Of a stretch of DNA of 64,000 nt, positions 53,262 to 62,073 are shown piece after piece (the first letter of the stretch is position 1; each line of letters opens with the position of its first letter). A model generated the notes under the pieces. It saw only the letters and a program-made list of their open reading frames with translations, ran no database searches and had not been told where the DNA came from. The position numbers were made by a program, and so were the translations under genes. The stretch comes from Labrys wisconsinensis (GTDB taxonomy: Bacteria > Pseudomonadota > Alphaproteobacteria > Rhizobiales > Labraceae): NCBI RefSeq assembly GCF_030814995.1, contig NZ_JAUSVX010000022.1, positions 57,927-121,926 of the forward strand, given 5' to 3'.

Positions 53262-53999
53262 TCAGGCCGAGGCTTCGTCGAGGCGGGTGAGGAGCTCGGC
53301 GGCGGCGGCCTCGATGTCGGCGACGATGGCGGTCCGCATCGCCGGCGGGTTGGCCATGCGCATCGCCTGCAGCATCTCGGCATGCTCGCGGTTGGAGACG
53401 GCGTAGTTGCCGCTGGCGTGCAGCAGGTGGAAATACGGGCTGATCTGCAGCCACAGGCTCTCGATCACGCCGAGCAGCACCTCGGAGCCGGCGGCGCGGT
53501 AGATCGCGAAGTGGAAGTTGCGGTTGGCGCGCAGATAGCCCTTGACGTCGCCGGTGGCGGCCGTGGCCGAGAGGGTGGCGAACTCGCCCTCGAGATAGGC
53601 GAGCTCGGCCGGCGCCGTCTGGCCCGCCGCCCATTCGCCCGCCAGGCCCTCCACAGCCATGCGCACGTGCTGCAGGTCGAGCAGGCGCTCGCGCGTCAGG
53701 CGCGGAATGCCGATCGACCGGCCGGAGATAACGGTGAGCGCCCTGGCGGCGGTGAGGCGCTGCAGCGCCTCGCGCACCGGCATGGCGCTGACCCCGAAGG
53801 CGTCCGACACCGCCTGGATGGTGACGGTCTGCCCGGGTGCGATCTCGCCGTTGAGGATGAGGTCGGACAGCCGCCGATAGACCTGGTCCTGGAGGGTGGC
53901 CTTGGGAACGAGGCTGACGGGAAGGGCGAGCGGCTTCGGCACGGAACGGCAATCCGGTTGCGACCGCTCATCAATGCACCGCGGCGCAGTCGCGATCAA
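53262..53999 (-). CDS. GntR-family regulator (FadR/FCD subfamily)
   Basis: A 245-residue regulator. The winged helix is about residues 33-100 (VYRRLSDLILNGEIAPGQTVTIQAVSDAFGVSAMPVREAL) and the helical FCD effector domain is about 105-235, with ligand/metal residues in RNFHFAIY. Its gene is divergent from the ribose-type importer and sugar-degradation cluster, and a TTGATC-TAT-GATCAA palindrome lies between them. It probably represses that cluster in the absence of the sugar or its acid. Confidence 0.93.
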   Translation of the reverse strand: MIATAPRCIDERSQPDCRSVPKPLALPVSLVPKATLQDQVYRRLSDLILNGEIAPGQTVTIQAVSDAFGVSAMPVREALQRLTAARALTVISGRSIGIPRLTRERLLDLQHVRMAVEGLAGEWAAGQTAPAELAYLEGEFATLSATAATGDVKGYLRANRNFHFAIYRAAGSEVLLGVIESLWLQISPYFHLLHASGNYAVSNREHAEMLQAMRMANPPAMRTAIVADIEAAAAELLTRLDEASA

Positions 54000-54030
54000 T
54001 CGCCGCGGCGTGGCTTGCGATCTTCGATTA

Positions 54031-54045
54031 TTGATCTATGATCAA
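54031..54045. promoter_or_regulatory. GntR operator between gntR and the sugar cluster
   Basis: TTGATC (54031-54036) and GATCAA (54040-54045) are perfect arms around TAT. It lies about 65 bases upstream of the binding-protein start and 31 bases from the gntR start, the expected spot for a divergent repressor. The similar but imperfect sequence at 3183-3197 may be a second target. Confidence 0.75.
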
Positions 54046-54109
54046 ATGCAAGTGGTCAAGGAACCACGTGCAGGCGCCCAGGGCGCCGGAGGAAACGGGA
54101 GGACTGTCC

Positions 54110-55240
54110 ATGGGATTCTGGTCGACGATGCGTCGCGGCCTCGGCGCGGCCGTGCTGGCGGGCGCTGCGGCTCTGGCGCCCGACCCCGCCGCCGCGGCGG
54201 GCAAGTTCAAGATCTTCCTGAGCATGAGCTATATCGGCAATGACTGGCAGGCCGAGGCCGCCAACATGGTCAAGGCCATGGCGGCGCATGCCTCGATGGC
54301 CGACAAGGTCGACCTGCAGGTGCAGGTGGCGGGCCCCAACGCCCAGCGCCAGATCCAGCAGATCAACGCCATGGTCCAGGCCGGCGCCCAGGCGATCGTC
54401 GTCTATCCCATCTCGCCGACCGCCCTCAACGCGGCGGTGAAGAACGCCTGCGCCAAGGGCGTGGTCATCATCGCCTATGACGCGGCCATCACCGAGCCCT
54501 GCGCCTACAACGTCACCATCGATCAGGAGGAGGCCGGGCGCGTCACCGCCGACTGGCTGGCCAAGACGCTCGACGGCAAGGGCAATATCGTGATGATCAC
54601 CGGCGTGCCCGGCACCTCGGTCGACACGCTGCGCACCAAGGCCGCCAGGGAAGTCTTCGCCAAGTATCCCGGCATCAAGGTCGTGGCCGAAGCGGTCGGC
54701 ATGTGGAGCCAGGCGGTGGCCCGCACCGAGCTCTCCAAGATCCTGGCGACCCGCAACTGGGACCAGATCGACGGGCTGTGGATGCAGGTCGGCTGCTACA
54801 CCGCCAACTCCATGCAGATCGAGGCCGGCAAGCAGGTGAAGGACCTGAAGCCTTGCGCCGGCGAAGGCTCCAATGGCGGGCGCGTGCAGATGCTCCCCGC
54901 CGGCACCGAGGTGGAGGGCGCCAACGCCACCTACACCCCGATGGGCGCCCCGCGCATCTCCTATGCCTCGCCGCCCTATTCCGGGGCGCTGGCCCTGAAG
55001 CTGGCGGTCGAGAAGCTGGAGGGCAAGGACATTCCCAAGCTCACCACGCTGCCGCTGCCGCTGGTGCGCAACGACACCATCAAGCTGTGCCAGGAGGGCA
55101 CTTGGGCCGAGATGAAGGCCGGCTGCAACGCCTTCAAGCCGTCGATCGTGCCCAACCCCGGCTGGTTCGCCTCGATCTTCTCCGAGCAGACCCCCGAGAT
55201 CGGCCTCAACGCCGCGCTGGTGGGCCAGCCGGAGAATTGA
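54110..55240 (+). CDS. Ribose-type sugar ABC substrate-binding protein (Peripla_BP_4)
   Basis: A 376-residue binding protein starting at the ATG after GGGAGGA. The signal peptide is about 1-30. The mature part opens KFKIFLSMSYIGNDWQAEAA and includes INAMVQAGAQAIVVYPISPTALN and DQEEAGRVTADWLAKTLDGKGN, the RbsB/XylF-like pattern. Four to five cysteines in the C-terminal half suggest a disulfide. It begins the sugar operon. The ligand is probably a sugar, sugar acid or lactone. Confidence 0.93.
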   Translation: MGFWSTMRRGLGAAVLAGAAALAPDPAAAAGKFKIFLSMSYIGNDWQAEAANMVKAMAAHASMADKVDLQVQVAGPNAQRQIQQINAMVQAGAQAIVVYPISPTALNAAVKNACAKGVVIIAYDAAITEPCAYNVTIDQEEAGRVTADWLAKTLDGKGNIVMITGVPGTSVDTLRTKAAREVFAKYPGIKVVAEAVGMWSQAVARTELSKILATRNWDQIDGLWMQVGCYTANSMQIEAGKQVKDLKPCAGEGSNGGRVQMLPAGTEVEGANATYTPMGAPRISYASPPYSGALALKLAVEKLEGKDIPKLTTLPLPLVRNDTIKLCQEGTWAEMKAGCNAFKPSIVPNPGWFASIFSEQTPEIGLNAALVGQPEN

Positions 55241-55280
55241 GGGGCGCCGATTACAGGCACAGGCGCGAGTTTGGCCAAGC

Positions 55281-55384
55281 CCCTCCCCCTTGCGGAGAGG
55301 GGTACGGGGTGGGGGTCGTTGGCGTAGGGCTCGCCCTATCCTGGGGGACCCCCATCTCTCACTCCTCCCCGCAAGGGGGAGGAG
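55281..55384. repeat. Paired palindromic repeat in the sugar operon
   Basis: A diverged copy of the element at 35240-35379 (CCCCTCCCCCTTGCGGAGAG half, then its complement ending at 55384). It lies between binding-protein and ATPase genes, again at a point where high expression of the first gene is wanted. Confidence 0.85.
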
Positions 55385-55439
55385 AGCGGTCGGCGGCGCG
55401 CCTCATACGATTCATCGTCGAGAGTCCGGATCCGCTCGC

Positions 55440-56978
55440 TTGCCGTCCATCGCCTCCCAGCCCGCCGTCGCCGTCGACCATGTCCGCAAGGCCTATGGCG
55501 CCACCGTCGCGCTCGACGATGTCGGCTTCGCCATCGAGGCCGGCTCGGTCCATGCCCTGCTCGGCGAGAACGGCGCCGGCAAGTCGACGCTGGTCAAGCT
55601 GCTCTCCGGCCTGGTCGAGCCGGACACCGGCGGCTTCCGCGTCTTCGGCGCGCCGGCGGCTTTGACCAGCCCGCGCGCGGCCCATGCCCACGGCATCCAG
55701 ACCGCGTTCCAGGAGATGACGCTGGTCAAGAGCATGACCGTGCTCGACAACATGCTGATGCCCTATGCGCCGATGAACGGCCTCGGCCTGGTGCGGCGCC
55801 GGCACGCCGCCCGCCTGGTGGAGGAGCACTTCGCCACCATCGGCCTCGAGCACATCGACCCCGACGAGGAGGTCGGCGATCTCGATCTCGCCGTGCAGCA
55901 GAAGATCGAGGTCGCGCGCGCCCTGTTCCGCCGCCCAAAAATCCTGCTGCTGGACGAGCCGACCTCGACGCTCTCCGGCCGCGACGTCGACTGGCTCGGC
56001 GCCCTCATCGCCCGCGAGCGGGCCGAGGGCACCACCCTCGTCTTCATCTCGCATCGCCTGCGCGAGGTGCGCGACTTCTGCGACCGCGTCACCGTGCTGC
56101 GCAACGGCCGCCATATCGTCACCGGCGCGGTGAGCGAGCACAGCGACGCCGAGATCATCGGCATGATCGCCGGGCGCTCGCTGGCGCACGCCTTCCCGCC
56201 CCGGGCGGCGGCGGGCCGGGCGCTCGGCCCGGAAGTGCTCCGGGCCGACGGCGTCGGCACCGCGGGCAAGCTGGCGCAGGCCTCCTTCCGCCTGCATGCC
56301 GGCGAGATCCTCGGCGTCGCCGGCCTGCAGGGCATGGGTCAGCTCGACCTCTTCCTCGCCTGCTTCGGCATGGCCGAGATCGTCCGCGGCGGCCTCGCCG
56401 TCGACGGCCGGCCGACGGCGATCCTCGGCCCGCGCGAGGCGGTGCGGGCCGAGATCGGCATCAGCCTGGTGCCGGAGGACCGCAAGAGCGAGGCGCTGTT
56501 TCTCAAGCTCGGCGGCGGCCACAATGCCTCGCTGCCGGTGATCGAGCGCTTCACCCGTTTCGGCCTGATCGACGGCGCCGCCGAGCAAGCCGCCGTCGGC
56601 CGCGTCTTCGACCGGGTCGAGGTCGACCGCCGGGCGCTGTGGACGCGGGTTTCCGCCTTCTCCGGCGGCAACCAGCAGAAGATCGCCATCGCCAAATGGC
56701 TGCTGGCGCAGAGCCGCTGCCTCCTGCTCTACGACCCGACCCGCGGCATCGACGTCGGCACCAAGAACGAGCTCTACCGCCTGATCCGCGCCTTCGCCGA
56801 TGCCGGCGGCGCGGTGCTGTTCTATTCCACCGAGATCCCCGAGATCGTCCATCTCGCCGACCGCGCCATCGTCTTCTATGGCGGGCGTGTCGCCGCCGAG
56901 ATCGACGGCGCCGCCCTCAGCGAGGCGGCGATCCTGGCCGCCGCGCTCGGCTCGCTCGAGCCGGGGAGGGCGGCATGA
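55440..56978 (+). CDS. Ribose-type sugar ABC transporter ATPase (two ABC domains)
   Basis: A 512-residue protein if started at TTG 55440; earlier in-frame codons fall in the repeat. The first ABC domain has GENGAGKST and DEPTSTLSGRD; its Q-loop is TAFQEMTLVKSM. The second, less complete, as usual in this family, has SGGNQQKIAIAKWL and DPTRGIDVG. No Walker A glycine loop is seen in the second domain. It overlaps the double permease by 4 bases. Confidence 0.9.
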   Translation: MPSIASQPAVAVDHVRKAYGATVALDDVGFAIEAGSVHALLGENGAGKSTLVKLLSGLVEPDTGGFRVFGAPAALTSPRAAHAHGIQTAFQEMTLVKSMTVLDNMLMPYAPMNGLGLVRRRHAARLVEEHFATIGLEHIDPDEEVGDLDLAVQQKIEVARALFRRPKILLLDEPTSTLSGRDVDWLGALIARERAEGTTLVFISHRLREVRDFCDRVTVLRNGRHIVTGAVSEHSDAEIIGMIAGRSLAHAFPPRAAAGRALGPEVLRADGVGTAGKLAQASFRLHAGEILGVAGLQGMGQLDLFLACFGMAEIVRGGLAVDGRPTAILGPREAVRAEIGISLVPEDRKSEALFLKLGGGHNASLPVIERFTRFGLIDGAAEQAAVGRVFDRVEVDRRALWTRVSAFSGGNQQKIAIAKWLLAQSRCLLLYDPTRGIDVGTKNELYRLIRAFADAGGAVLFYSTEIPEIVHLADRAIVFYGGRVAAEIDGAALSEAAILAAALGSLEPGRAA

Positions 56979-59050
56979 GCGCGGCCGTGCTCGAGGCCCC
57001 CGCCGCGGCGACCGCCCGGGCCCGCCGCCTGCGCCTCGGCCTGGCGCGCCGGCGCGGGCTCGTCCTGGCGATCGCCGTGTTCTTCGTGCTGCTCGGCATC
57101 ATCGCCATGGTGAGCGCGGCGCCGCTCGCCTATTACGACCTCTCGCAGATGGCCACCAACGGCGCGACGCTGGCGATCGCCGCCGCCGGCCAGACCCTGG
57201 TCATCCTCTCCGGCGGCTTCGACCTCTCGGCCGGCGCGGTGGTGTCGCTGGTCAACGTCGTGCTCGCCCGCTTCATGCCGGACCTCGGCCTGCCCGTGCC
57301 GGTGTGGATCGCCGTCGGCGTCGGCATCGGCTGCCTGACCGGCGCGTTCAACGCCGTGTTCATCGCCCTCCTGCGGCTGCAGCCGATCGTGGTGACGCTC
57401 TCCACCATGTTCATCCTGCAGGGCCTGACCCTCCTGGTCATGGACAAGCCGGGCGGGGCGGTCGACACCGGGCTCTCCGACCTCTTCATCGGCGATGCCG
57501 TGCCGAACCTCCTGCCGATCCCGGTGGTGCTGCTCGCCGTCCTGCTCCTGCTCTGGCTCTGGCTGAAGCGCAGCCGCTTCGGCATCGCCCTCTACGCCGT
57601 CGGCGGCGATGCCGAGGCGGCGCGGGCCACCGGCGTGCGCACCCGCCTGACCCTGTTCCTGACCTACGTCGCGGCCGGCGGCTGCTACGGCCTCGCCGGC
57701 GTGTTCATCAGTGCCCAGACCGGCTCGGGCGACCCGCTGGTCGGCAACCCGATGCTGCTGCAGATCTTCGCGGCTGTCGTGGTCGGCGGCACCGCGCTCG
57801 GCGGCGGGCGCGGCGGCCCGCTCGGCTCGGTGTTCGGCGCCTATATCCTGATGATGGTGGTCAATATCCTGCTGGTGCTCAACGTCTCGGCCTATTTCTC
57901 CACCATCGCCGAGGGCACGATCCTGATCCTCGCCGTGCTCGGCGCCTCGATAAGCCGGCGCTCGCGCCTCGCCGCGGCGCTGCGGGCCGCGCTCGCCTGG
58001 ATGCGCGCCCGCCGCGCCGGGCTCCTGCCGGCCCAGCGCCGCGGCGAGGCGCCCCGGCTGGTGCTGCCGGATACGGGCGCCGCCCGGGCGCCGGCGGCCG
58101 AGCCCCCCTTCCGCGTCCGCCACGCCGAGGCGCTGCGCTTTGCCCTGCCGGCCTATGCCTGCTTCCTCGCCGTGCTCGTCGCCACCGAGCTGGCGCTCGG
58201 CCACACCCTGACCAGCTGGAGCTACTACAACTCGCTGATCGTGCTCTCCTCCTTCCTCGCCGTGCTGGCGCTGGGGCAGGGCACGGTGATCCTCACCGGC
58301 GGCCTCGACCTCTCCGTGCCCTGGACCATCGGCCTGTGCGGCATCCTGCTCGCCGGCATGGTCAAGGGCTCGGACGGCGCGCTGCTCTATGCGCTGCCGC
58401 TGGTGCTGGCCGCTGGCTGCCTGATCGGCTTCCTCAACGGCGTCGGCGTGGTGGTGCTCGGCCTGTCGCCGATCGTGGTGACGCTCGCCGCCAACGGCAT
58501 CCTGCAGGGGCTGGCGCTGATCTATTCCAACGGCACGCCGGACGGCTTCGCCTCGCCCCTGCTGCGCGAGTTCATGACCGGCCGCGTGCTCGGCATCGCG
58601 CCGGTCGTGCCTTTCCTGGCGCTCTTCGTGACGGCGGCCGTGCTGCTGCTCGGCCGCACCGCCTTCGGCCGGCGGGTCTACGGCATCGGCAACGGCGAGC
58701 GCGTGGCGGCCCTGTCGGGCATCGCGGTCGGCCCGACCATCGTCAAGGTCTACATGCTCTCCGGCCTGTGCTCGGCCCTGGTCGGCGTGCTGCTCACCGG
58801 CTTCTCCGGCCAGGCGAGCCTGGGCATGGGCGACGACTACCTCCTGCCTTCGATCGCGGTCGTGGTGGTCGGCGGCGCGCTGATCACCGGCGGCCGCGGC
58901 CATTATCTCGGCATGCTCGGCGGCGTCTTCCTGCTCACCGCGCTGCAGACCCTGCTGGCGGGCACGACGCTGCCCTACGCGATCCGCGCCATCCTCTTCG
59001 GCCTCGTCGTCCTCGGCGCCGTCATGGCGCTGCGGGAGCGGCGGGCCTGA
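56975..59050 (+). CDS. Double-length sugar ABC permease (two BPD_transp_2 domains fused)
   Basis: A 691-residue membrane protein made of two tandem RbsC-like permease units (about 25-325 and 395-690), joined by a ~65-residue Arg/Ala-rich linker with APAAEPPFRVRHAEALRFAL. Each unit has LVILSGGFDLS / VILTGGLDLS and its own glycine-rich GGTALGGGRGGPLG / GGALITGGRGHYLG. Normal RbsC is about 320 residues and works as a dimer, so this fusion should supply both halves in one chain. It overlaps the ATPase stop and is followed by the SDR. Confidence 0.9.
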   Translation: MSAAVLEAPAAATARARRLRLGLARRRGLVLAIAVFFVLLGIIAMVSAAPLAYYDLSQMATNGATLAIAAAGQTLVILSGGFDLSAGAVVSLVNVVLARFMPDLGLPVPVWIAVGVGIGCLTGAFNAVFIALLRLQPIVVTLSTMFILQGLTLLVMDKPGGAVDTGLSDLFIGDAVPNLLPIPVVLLAVLLLLWLWLKRSRFGIALYAVGGDAEAARATGVRTRLTLFLTYVAAGGCYGLAGVFISAQTGSGDPLVGNPMLLQIFAAVVVGGTALGGGRGGPLGSVFGAYILMMVVNILLVLNVSAYFSTIAEGTILILAVLGASISRRSRLAAALRAALAWMRARRAGLLPAQRRGEAPRLVLPDTGAARAPAAEPPFRVRHAEALRFALPAYACFLAVLVATELALGHTLTSWSYYNSLIVLSSFLAVLALGQGTVILTGGLDLSVPWTIGLCGILLAGMVKGSDGALLYALPLVLAAGCLIGFLNGVGVVVLGLSPIVVTLAANGILQGLALIYSNGTPDGFASPLLREFMTGRVLGIAPVVPFLALFVTAAVLLLGRTAFGRRVYGIGNGERVAALSGIAVGPTIVKVYMLSGLCSALVGVLLTGFSGQASLGMGDDYLLPSIAVVVVGGALITGGRGHYLGMLGGVFLLTALQTLLAGTTLPYAIRAILFGLVVLGAVMALRERRA

Positions 59051-59068
59051 CCCCGACGGAGCCGCCCC

Positions 59069-59890
59069 ATGTCTTCCTCTTCAACCTCTTCCTCTTCAGC
59101 TTCCTCCTCCCCCTTCGGCGCCGATGCGGCGGCGGGCCTGCGCGTGCTGGTCACCGCCGGCGCGTCCGGCATCGGCCGGGCCATCGCCGACGCCCTGATC
59201 GCCCATGGCGCGCGCGTGCATGTCTGCGACGTCGAGGAGCGCTTCCTCGCCGACTACCGCGCCGCCCATGGCGAGGCCGGTGCCACCCGCGCCGACGTCG
59301 CCAGCGAGGCCGATGTCGAGCGTCTGTTCGCCGAAGTGGGGCGCCATCTCGGCGGGCTCGACGTGCTGGTCAACAATGCCGGCATCGCCGGGCCCACCGG
59401 CGGCGTCGAGGCGATCGCGCCGGCGGACTGGCGCCGCACCATCGACGTCTGCCTCACCGGCCAGTTCCTCTGCACCCACCATGCCGTGCCGCTGCTGAAG
59501 GCGGCCGGGGGCGGGGCCATCGTCAACCTGTCCTCGGCCGCCGGCCGCTTCGGCTATGCCTTCCGCACCCCCTATTCCGCGGCGAAATGGGGCGTGATCG
59601 GCTTCACCCAGAGCCTCGCCAAGGAGCTCGGCCCCGCCGGCATCCGCGTCAACGCCATCCTGCCCGGCATCGTCGAGGGCCCGCGCATGACCGGCGTGAT
59701 CCGCGACCGCGCCGCCCAGGTCGGCGTCTCCTACGAGGCGATGGAGGCGACCTATCTCGACAGCATCTCGCTGCGGCGCATGGTGACGGCAGAGGACGTG
59801 GCCGGCACGGTGCTGTTCCTCGTCTCGCCGGCCGGGCGCAACATTTCCGGGCAGTCGCTCGGCGTGTGCGGCAATGTCGAGCGGCTCTGA
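59069..59890 (+). CDS. SDR-family dehydrogenase of the sugar cluster
   Basis: A 273-residue classical SDR with TAGASGIG at about 29-36, acidic D54 (VCDVEE) favouring NAD+, NNAGIAG, catalytic S in NLSSAAG and YSAAKWG. The N-terminus is a Ser-rich run (SSSSTSSSSASSS) of low complexity. It starts 18 bases after the permease. A first oxidation of the imported sugar to a lactone is likely. Confidence 0.9.
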   Translation: MSSSSTSSSSASSSPFGADAAAGLRVLVTAGASGIGRAIADALIAHGARVHVCDVEERFLADYRAAHGEAGATRADVASEADVERLFAEVGRHLGGLDVLVNNAGIAGPTGGVEAIAPADWRRTIDVCLTGQFLCTHHAVPLLKAAGGGAIVNLSSAAGRFGYAFRTPYSAAKWGVIGFTQSLAKELGPAGIRVNAILPGIVEGPRMTGVIRDRAAQVGVSYEAMEATYLDSISLRRMVTAEDVAGTVLFLVSPAGRNISGQSLGVCGNVERL

Positions 59891-59917
59891 GCCCTCTTGT
59901 CCGAAGCGAGGTTGGTG

Positions 59918-60856
59918 ATGGCGACGATCGGGATCGTTGGATCGGGATTCATCGGGCGGGCCTGGGCGATCAGCTTCGCCCGCGCCGGCCACGGCGTCCG
60001 CCTGTGGGACGCGGCGGCCGGGGCGCCGGCGGCGGCGCTCGCCTATATCGCCGCCATCCTGCCGGACCTCGCCGGGGCCGGCCTGCTCGACGGCGCCACG
60101 CCTGAGGCGGTGCTGGCCCGCATCACGGCCACAGGCACCCTGGCGGAGGCGGTCGCCGAGGCCGACCACGTGCAGGAGAACACGCCGGAGGTGCTGGAGA
60201 CCAAGCGCGCCGTCTTCGCCGAGCTCGACGCCCTGGCCCAGCCCGGCGCGGTCATCGCCTCCTCGACCTCGGCGCTGCTGCCCTCGCGCTTCACCGATCA
60301 CCTGAAGGGACGGGCGCGCTGCCTGGTGGTCCATCCCATCAACCCGCCCTACCTCATCCCGGCCGCCGAGGTGGTGCCGGCGCCCTGGACCGACGCCGCC
60401 GTGGTCGCGCGCACCGCGGCGCTGCTCGCCGCCGCCGGCCACGCGCCGATCGTGATGAAGCGCGAGATCGACGGCTTCGTCATGAACCGCCTGCAGGGCG
60501 CCCTCCTGGAGGAGGCCTTCCGCCTGGTCGCCGACGGCGTCGCCTCGGTCGAGGACGTCGATATCGGCATCCGCGACGGCCTCGCCCTGCGCTGGTCGTT
60601 CATGGGCCCGTTCGAGACCATCGACCTCAACGCGCCCGGCGGCGTGCGCGACTATGTCATTCGCTACCAGTCGATCTACGAGCGGATCTTTCCCTCCACC
60701 CAGCGCCGGGTCGACTGGGCCGGGCCGGTGATCGAGACGGTGGAAGCCGAGCGCCGCGCCCGCCTGCCGGCCGAGGGCCTCGCCGACCGCCAGGCCTGGC
60801 GCGACCGCAAGCTGATGGCGCTGGCCGCGCACAAGCGGCGGCAGGTAGACGGGTAG
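59918..60856 (+). CDS. 3-hydroxyacyl-CoA dehydrogenase-like enzyme (L-carnitine/L-gulonate 3-dehydrogenase type)
   Basis: A 312-residue NAD-dependent enzyme. The Rossmann motif is IGIVGSGFIGRAWA (about 3-16), then ASSTSALLPS (catalytic serine region) and HPINPPYLIPAAEVVPAP (catalytic His) and EIDGFVMNRLQ. The short length without a CoA-binding second domain matches the group of L-carnitine and L-gulonate 3-dehydrogenases, which oxidise a 3-hydroxy acid to a 3-keto acid without CoA. It is coupled to a BKACE that cleaves such acids. Confidence 0.9.
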   Translation: MATIGIVGSGFIGRAWAISFARAGHGVRLWDAAAGAPAAALAYIAAILPDLAGAGLLDGATPEAVLARITATGTLAEAVAEADHVQENTPEVLETKRAVFAELDALAQPGAVIASSTSALLPSRFTDHLKGRARCLVVHPINPPYLIPAAEVVPAPWTDAAVVARTAALLAAAGHAPIVMKREIDGFVMNRLQGALLEEAFRLVADGVASVEDVDIGIRDGLALRWSFMGPFETIDLNAPGGVRDYVIRYQSIYERIFPSTQRRVDWAGPVIETVEAERRARLPAEGLADRQAWRDRKLMALAAHKRRQVDG

Positions 60857-60909
60857 TACGAGTGGGCGAGATGGAGACCCGTATCGGATACGGCGCGACG
60901 CCTGCGTCT

Positions 60910-61052
60910 TCCCTCCCCCTTGCGGGGAGGGATAAAGGGTGGGGGTCGCAGGCGTAGAACTCGAGGCTTCAGGATGTCGACGCTCTTGGACGAACGGTGC
61001 GCCCTATCCTGATGGACCCCCACCCCTTACCCCTCCCCGCAAGGGGGAGGGG
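60910..61052. repeat. Paired palindromic repeat upstream of the BKACE gene
   Basis: Left half 60910-60947 and right half 61015-61052 repeat those at 35240 and 23083 almost exactly. It separates the dehydrogenase gene from the BKACE gene. Confidence 0.88.
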
Positions 61053-61116
61053 ATCGGCCGGCGTCGCACTCGCACGAAGCTGGCCGATCACCGGAATGAC
61101 GAGGAAGGACAACGCC

Positions 61117-62061
61117 ATGGCCCCTTCGAGCCTCCCCACCGGCAAGGTCATCATCAGCTGCGCCGTCACCGGCGCCATCCACACCCCCTCCATGTCGCCG
61201 CATCTGCCGGTGACGCCGGACGAGATCGTCGCGGACGGGCTCAAGGCCGTGGAGGCGGGCGCCGCGATCCTGCACCTGCATGCGCGCGACCCCGACACCG
61301 GCCGGCCCGACCAGACGCCGGAGGCCTTCGGCCGCTTTCTCCAGCGCATCCGCCAGGGCACGAAGGCGGTGGTCAACATCACGACGGGCGGCAGCCCGTT
61401 CATGACCGTGCAGGAGCGCATCCTGCCGGCGCAGACCTACCGGCCGGAGCTCGCCTCCCTCAACATGGGCTCGATCAATTTCGGCCTGTTCCCGCTCCTG
61501 CAGAAATACACCGAGCTCAGGCACGACTGGGAGCGCCAGCACCTGGAGAACACGCGCGACCTGGTTTTCCGCAACTCGTTCAAGGACATCGAGTTCATCC
61601 TGAAGACGTTGCGCGATAACGGCACCCGCTTCGAGTTCGAGTGCTACGACATCGCCCATCTCTACAACCTCGCCCATTTCATCGACCGCGGCCTCATCGA
61701 GCCGCCCTTCTTCGTGCAGTCGGTGTTCGGCATCCTCGGCGGCATCGGCACGCATCCCGAGGACGTGATGCACATGAAGCGCACGGCCGACCGGCTCCTC
61801 GGCGACGCCTATCGCTGGTCGGTGCTCGGCGCCGGCGCCAGCCAGCTGCGCATCGCCGCCATGTCCGCTTCCATGGGGGGCCATGTCCGGGTCGGGCTGG
61901 AGGATTCGCTGTGGGCCGGCAAGGGCAAGCTCGCCACCGCCAGCGCCGAGCAGGTGACGATGGTGCGCGGCATCATCGAGGGCCTCGGCCTCGCCGTGGC
62001 GACGCCGGACGAAGCCCGCGCCCTGCTCGGGCTCAAGGGCGGCGACAAGGTCGCGTTCTGA
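61117..62061 (+). CDS. Beta-keto acid cleavage enzyme (BKACE, DUF849)
   Basis: A 314-residue enzyme starting at the ATG after GAGGAAGGAC. BKACEs condense a beta-keto acid with acetyl-CoA and split it to acetoacetate and a new CoA ester. The opening VIISCAVTGAIHTPSMSPHLPVTPDEI and LHLHARDPDTGRP (zinc ligands HxH, about 47-49) are diagnostic; FECYD holds the further acidic ligand and a glycine-rich loop with SVLGAGASQLRIA follows. The BKACE specificity depends on the keto acid; here the neighbour is a 3-hydroxy-acid dehydrogenase. Confidence 0.93.
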   Translation: MAPSSLPTGKVIISCAVTGAIHTPSMSPHLPVTPDEIVADGLKAVEAGAAILHLHARDPDTGRPDQTPEAFGRFLQRIRQGTKAVVNITTGGSPFMTVQERILPAQTYRPELASLNMGSINFGLFPLLQKYTELRHDWERQHLENTRDLVFRNSFKDIEFILKTLRDNGTRFEFECYDIAHLYNLAHFIDRGLIEPPFFVQSVFGILGGIGTHPEDVMHMKRTADRLLGDAYRWSVLGAGASQLRIAAMSASMGGHVRVGLEDSLWAGKGKLATASAEQVTMVRGIIEGLGLAVATPDEARALLGLKGGDKVAF

Positions 62062-62073
62062 AGGGAGGCGGCC

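Noticed and set aside
56800..60105. A 1101-codon open frame overlapping the sugar permease
   Set aside because: It is an Arg/Pro/Gly-rich shadow frame caused by high GC; the overlapping frames encode clear transporter and SDR families.
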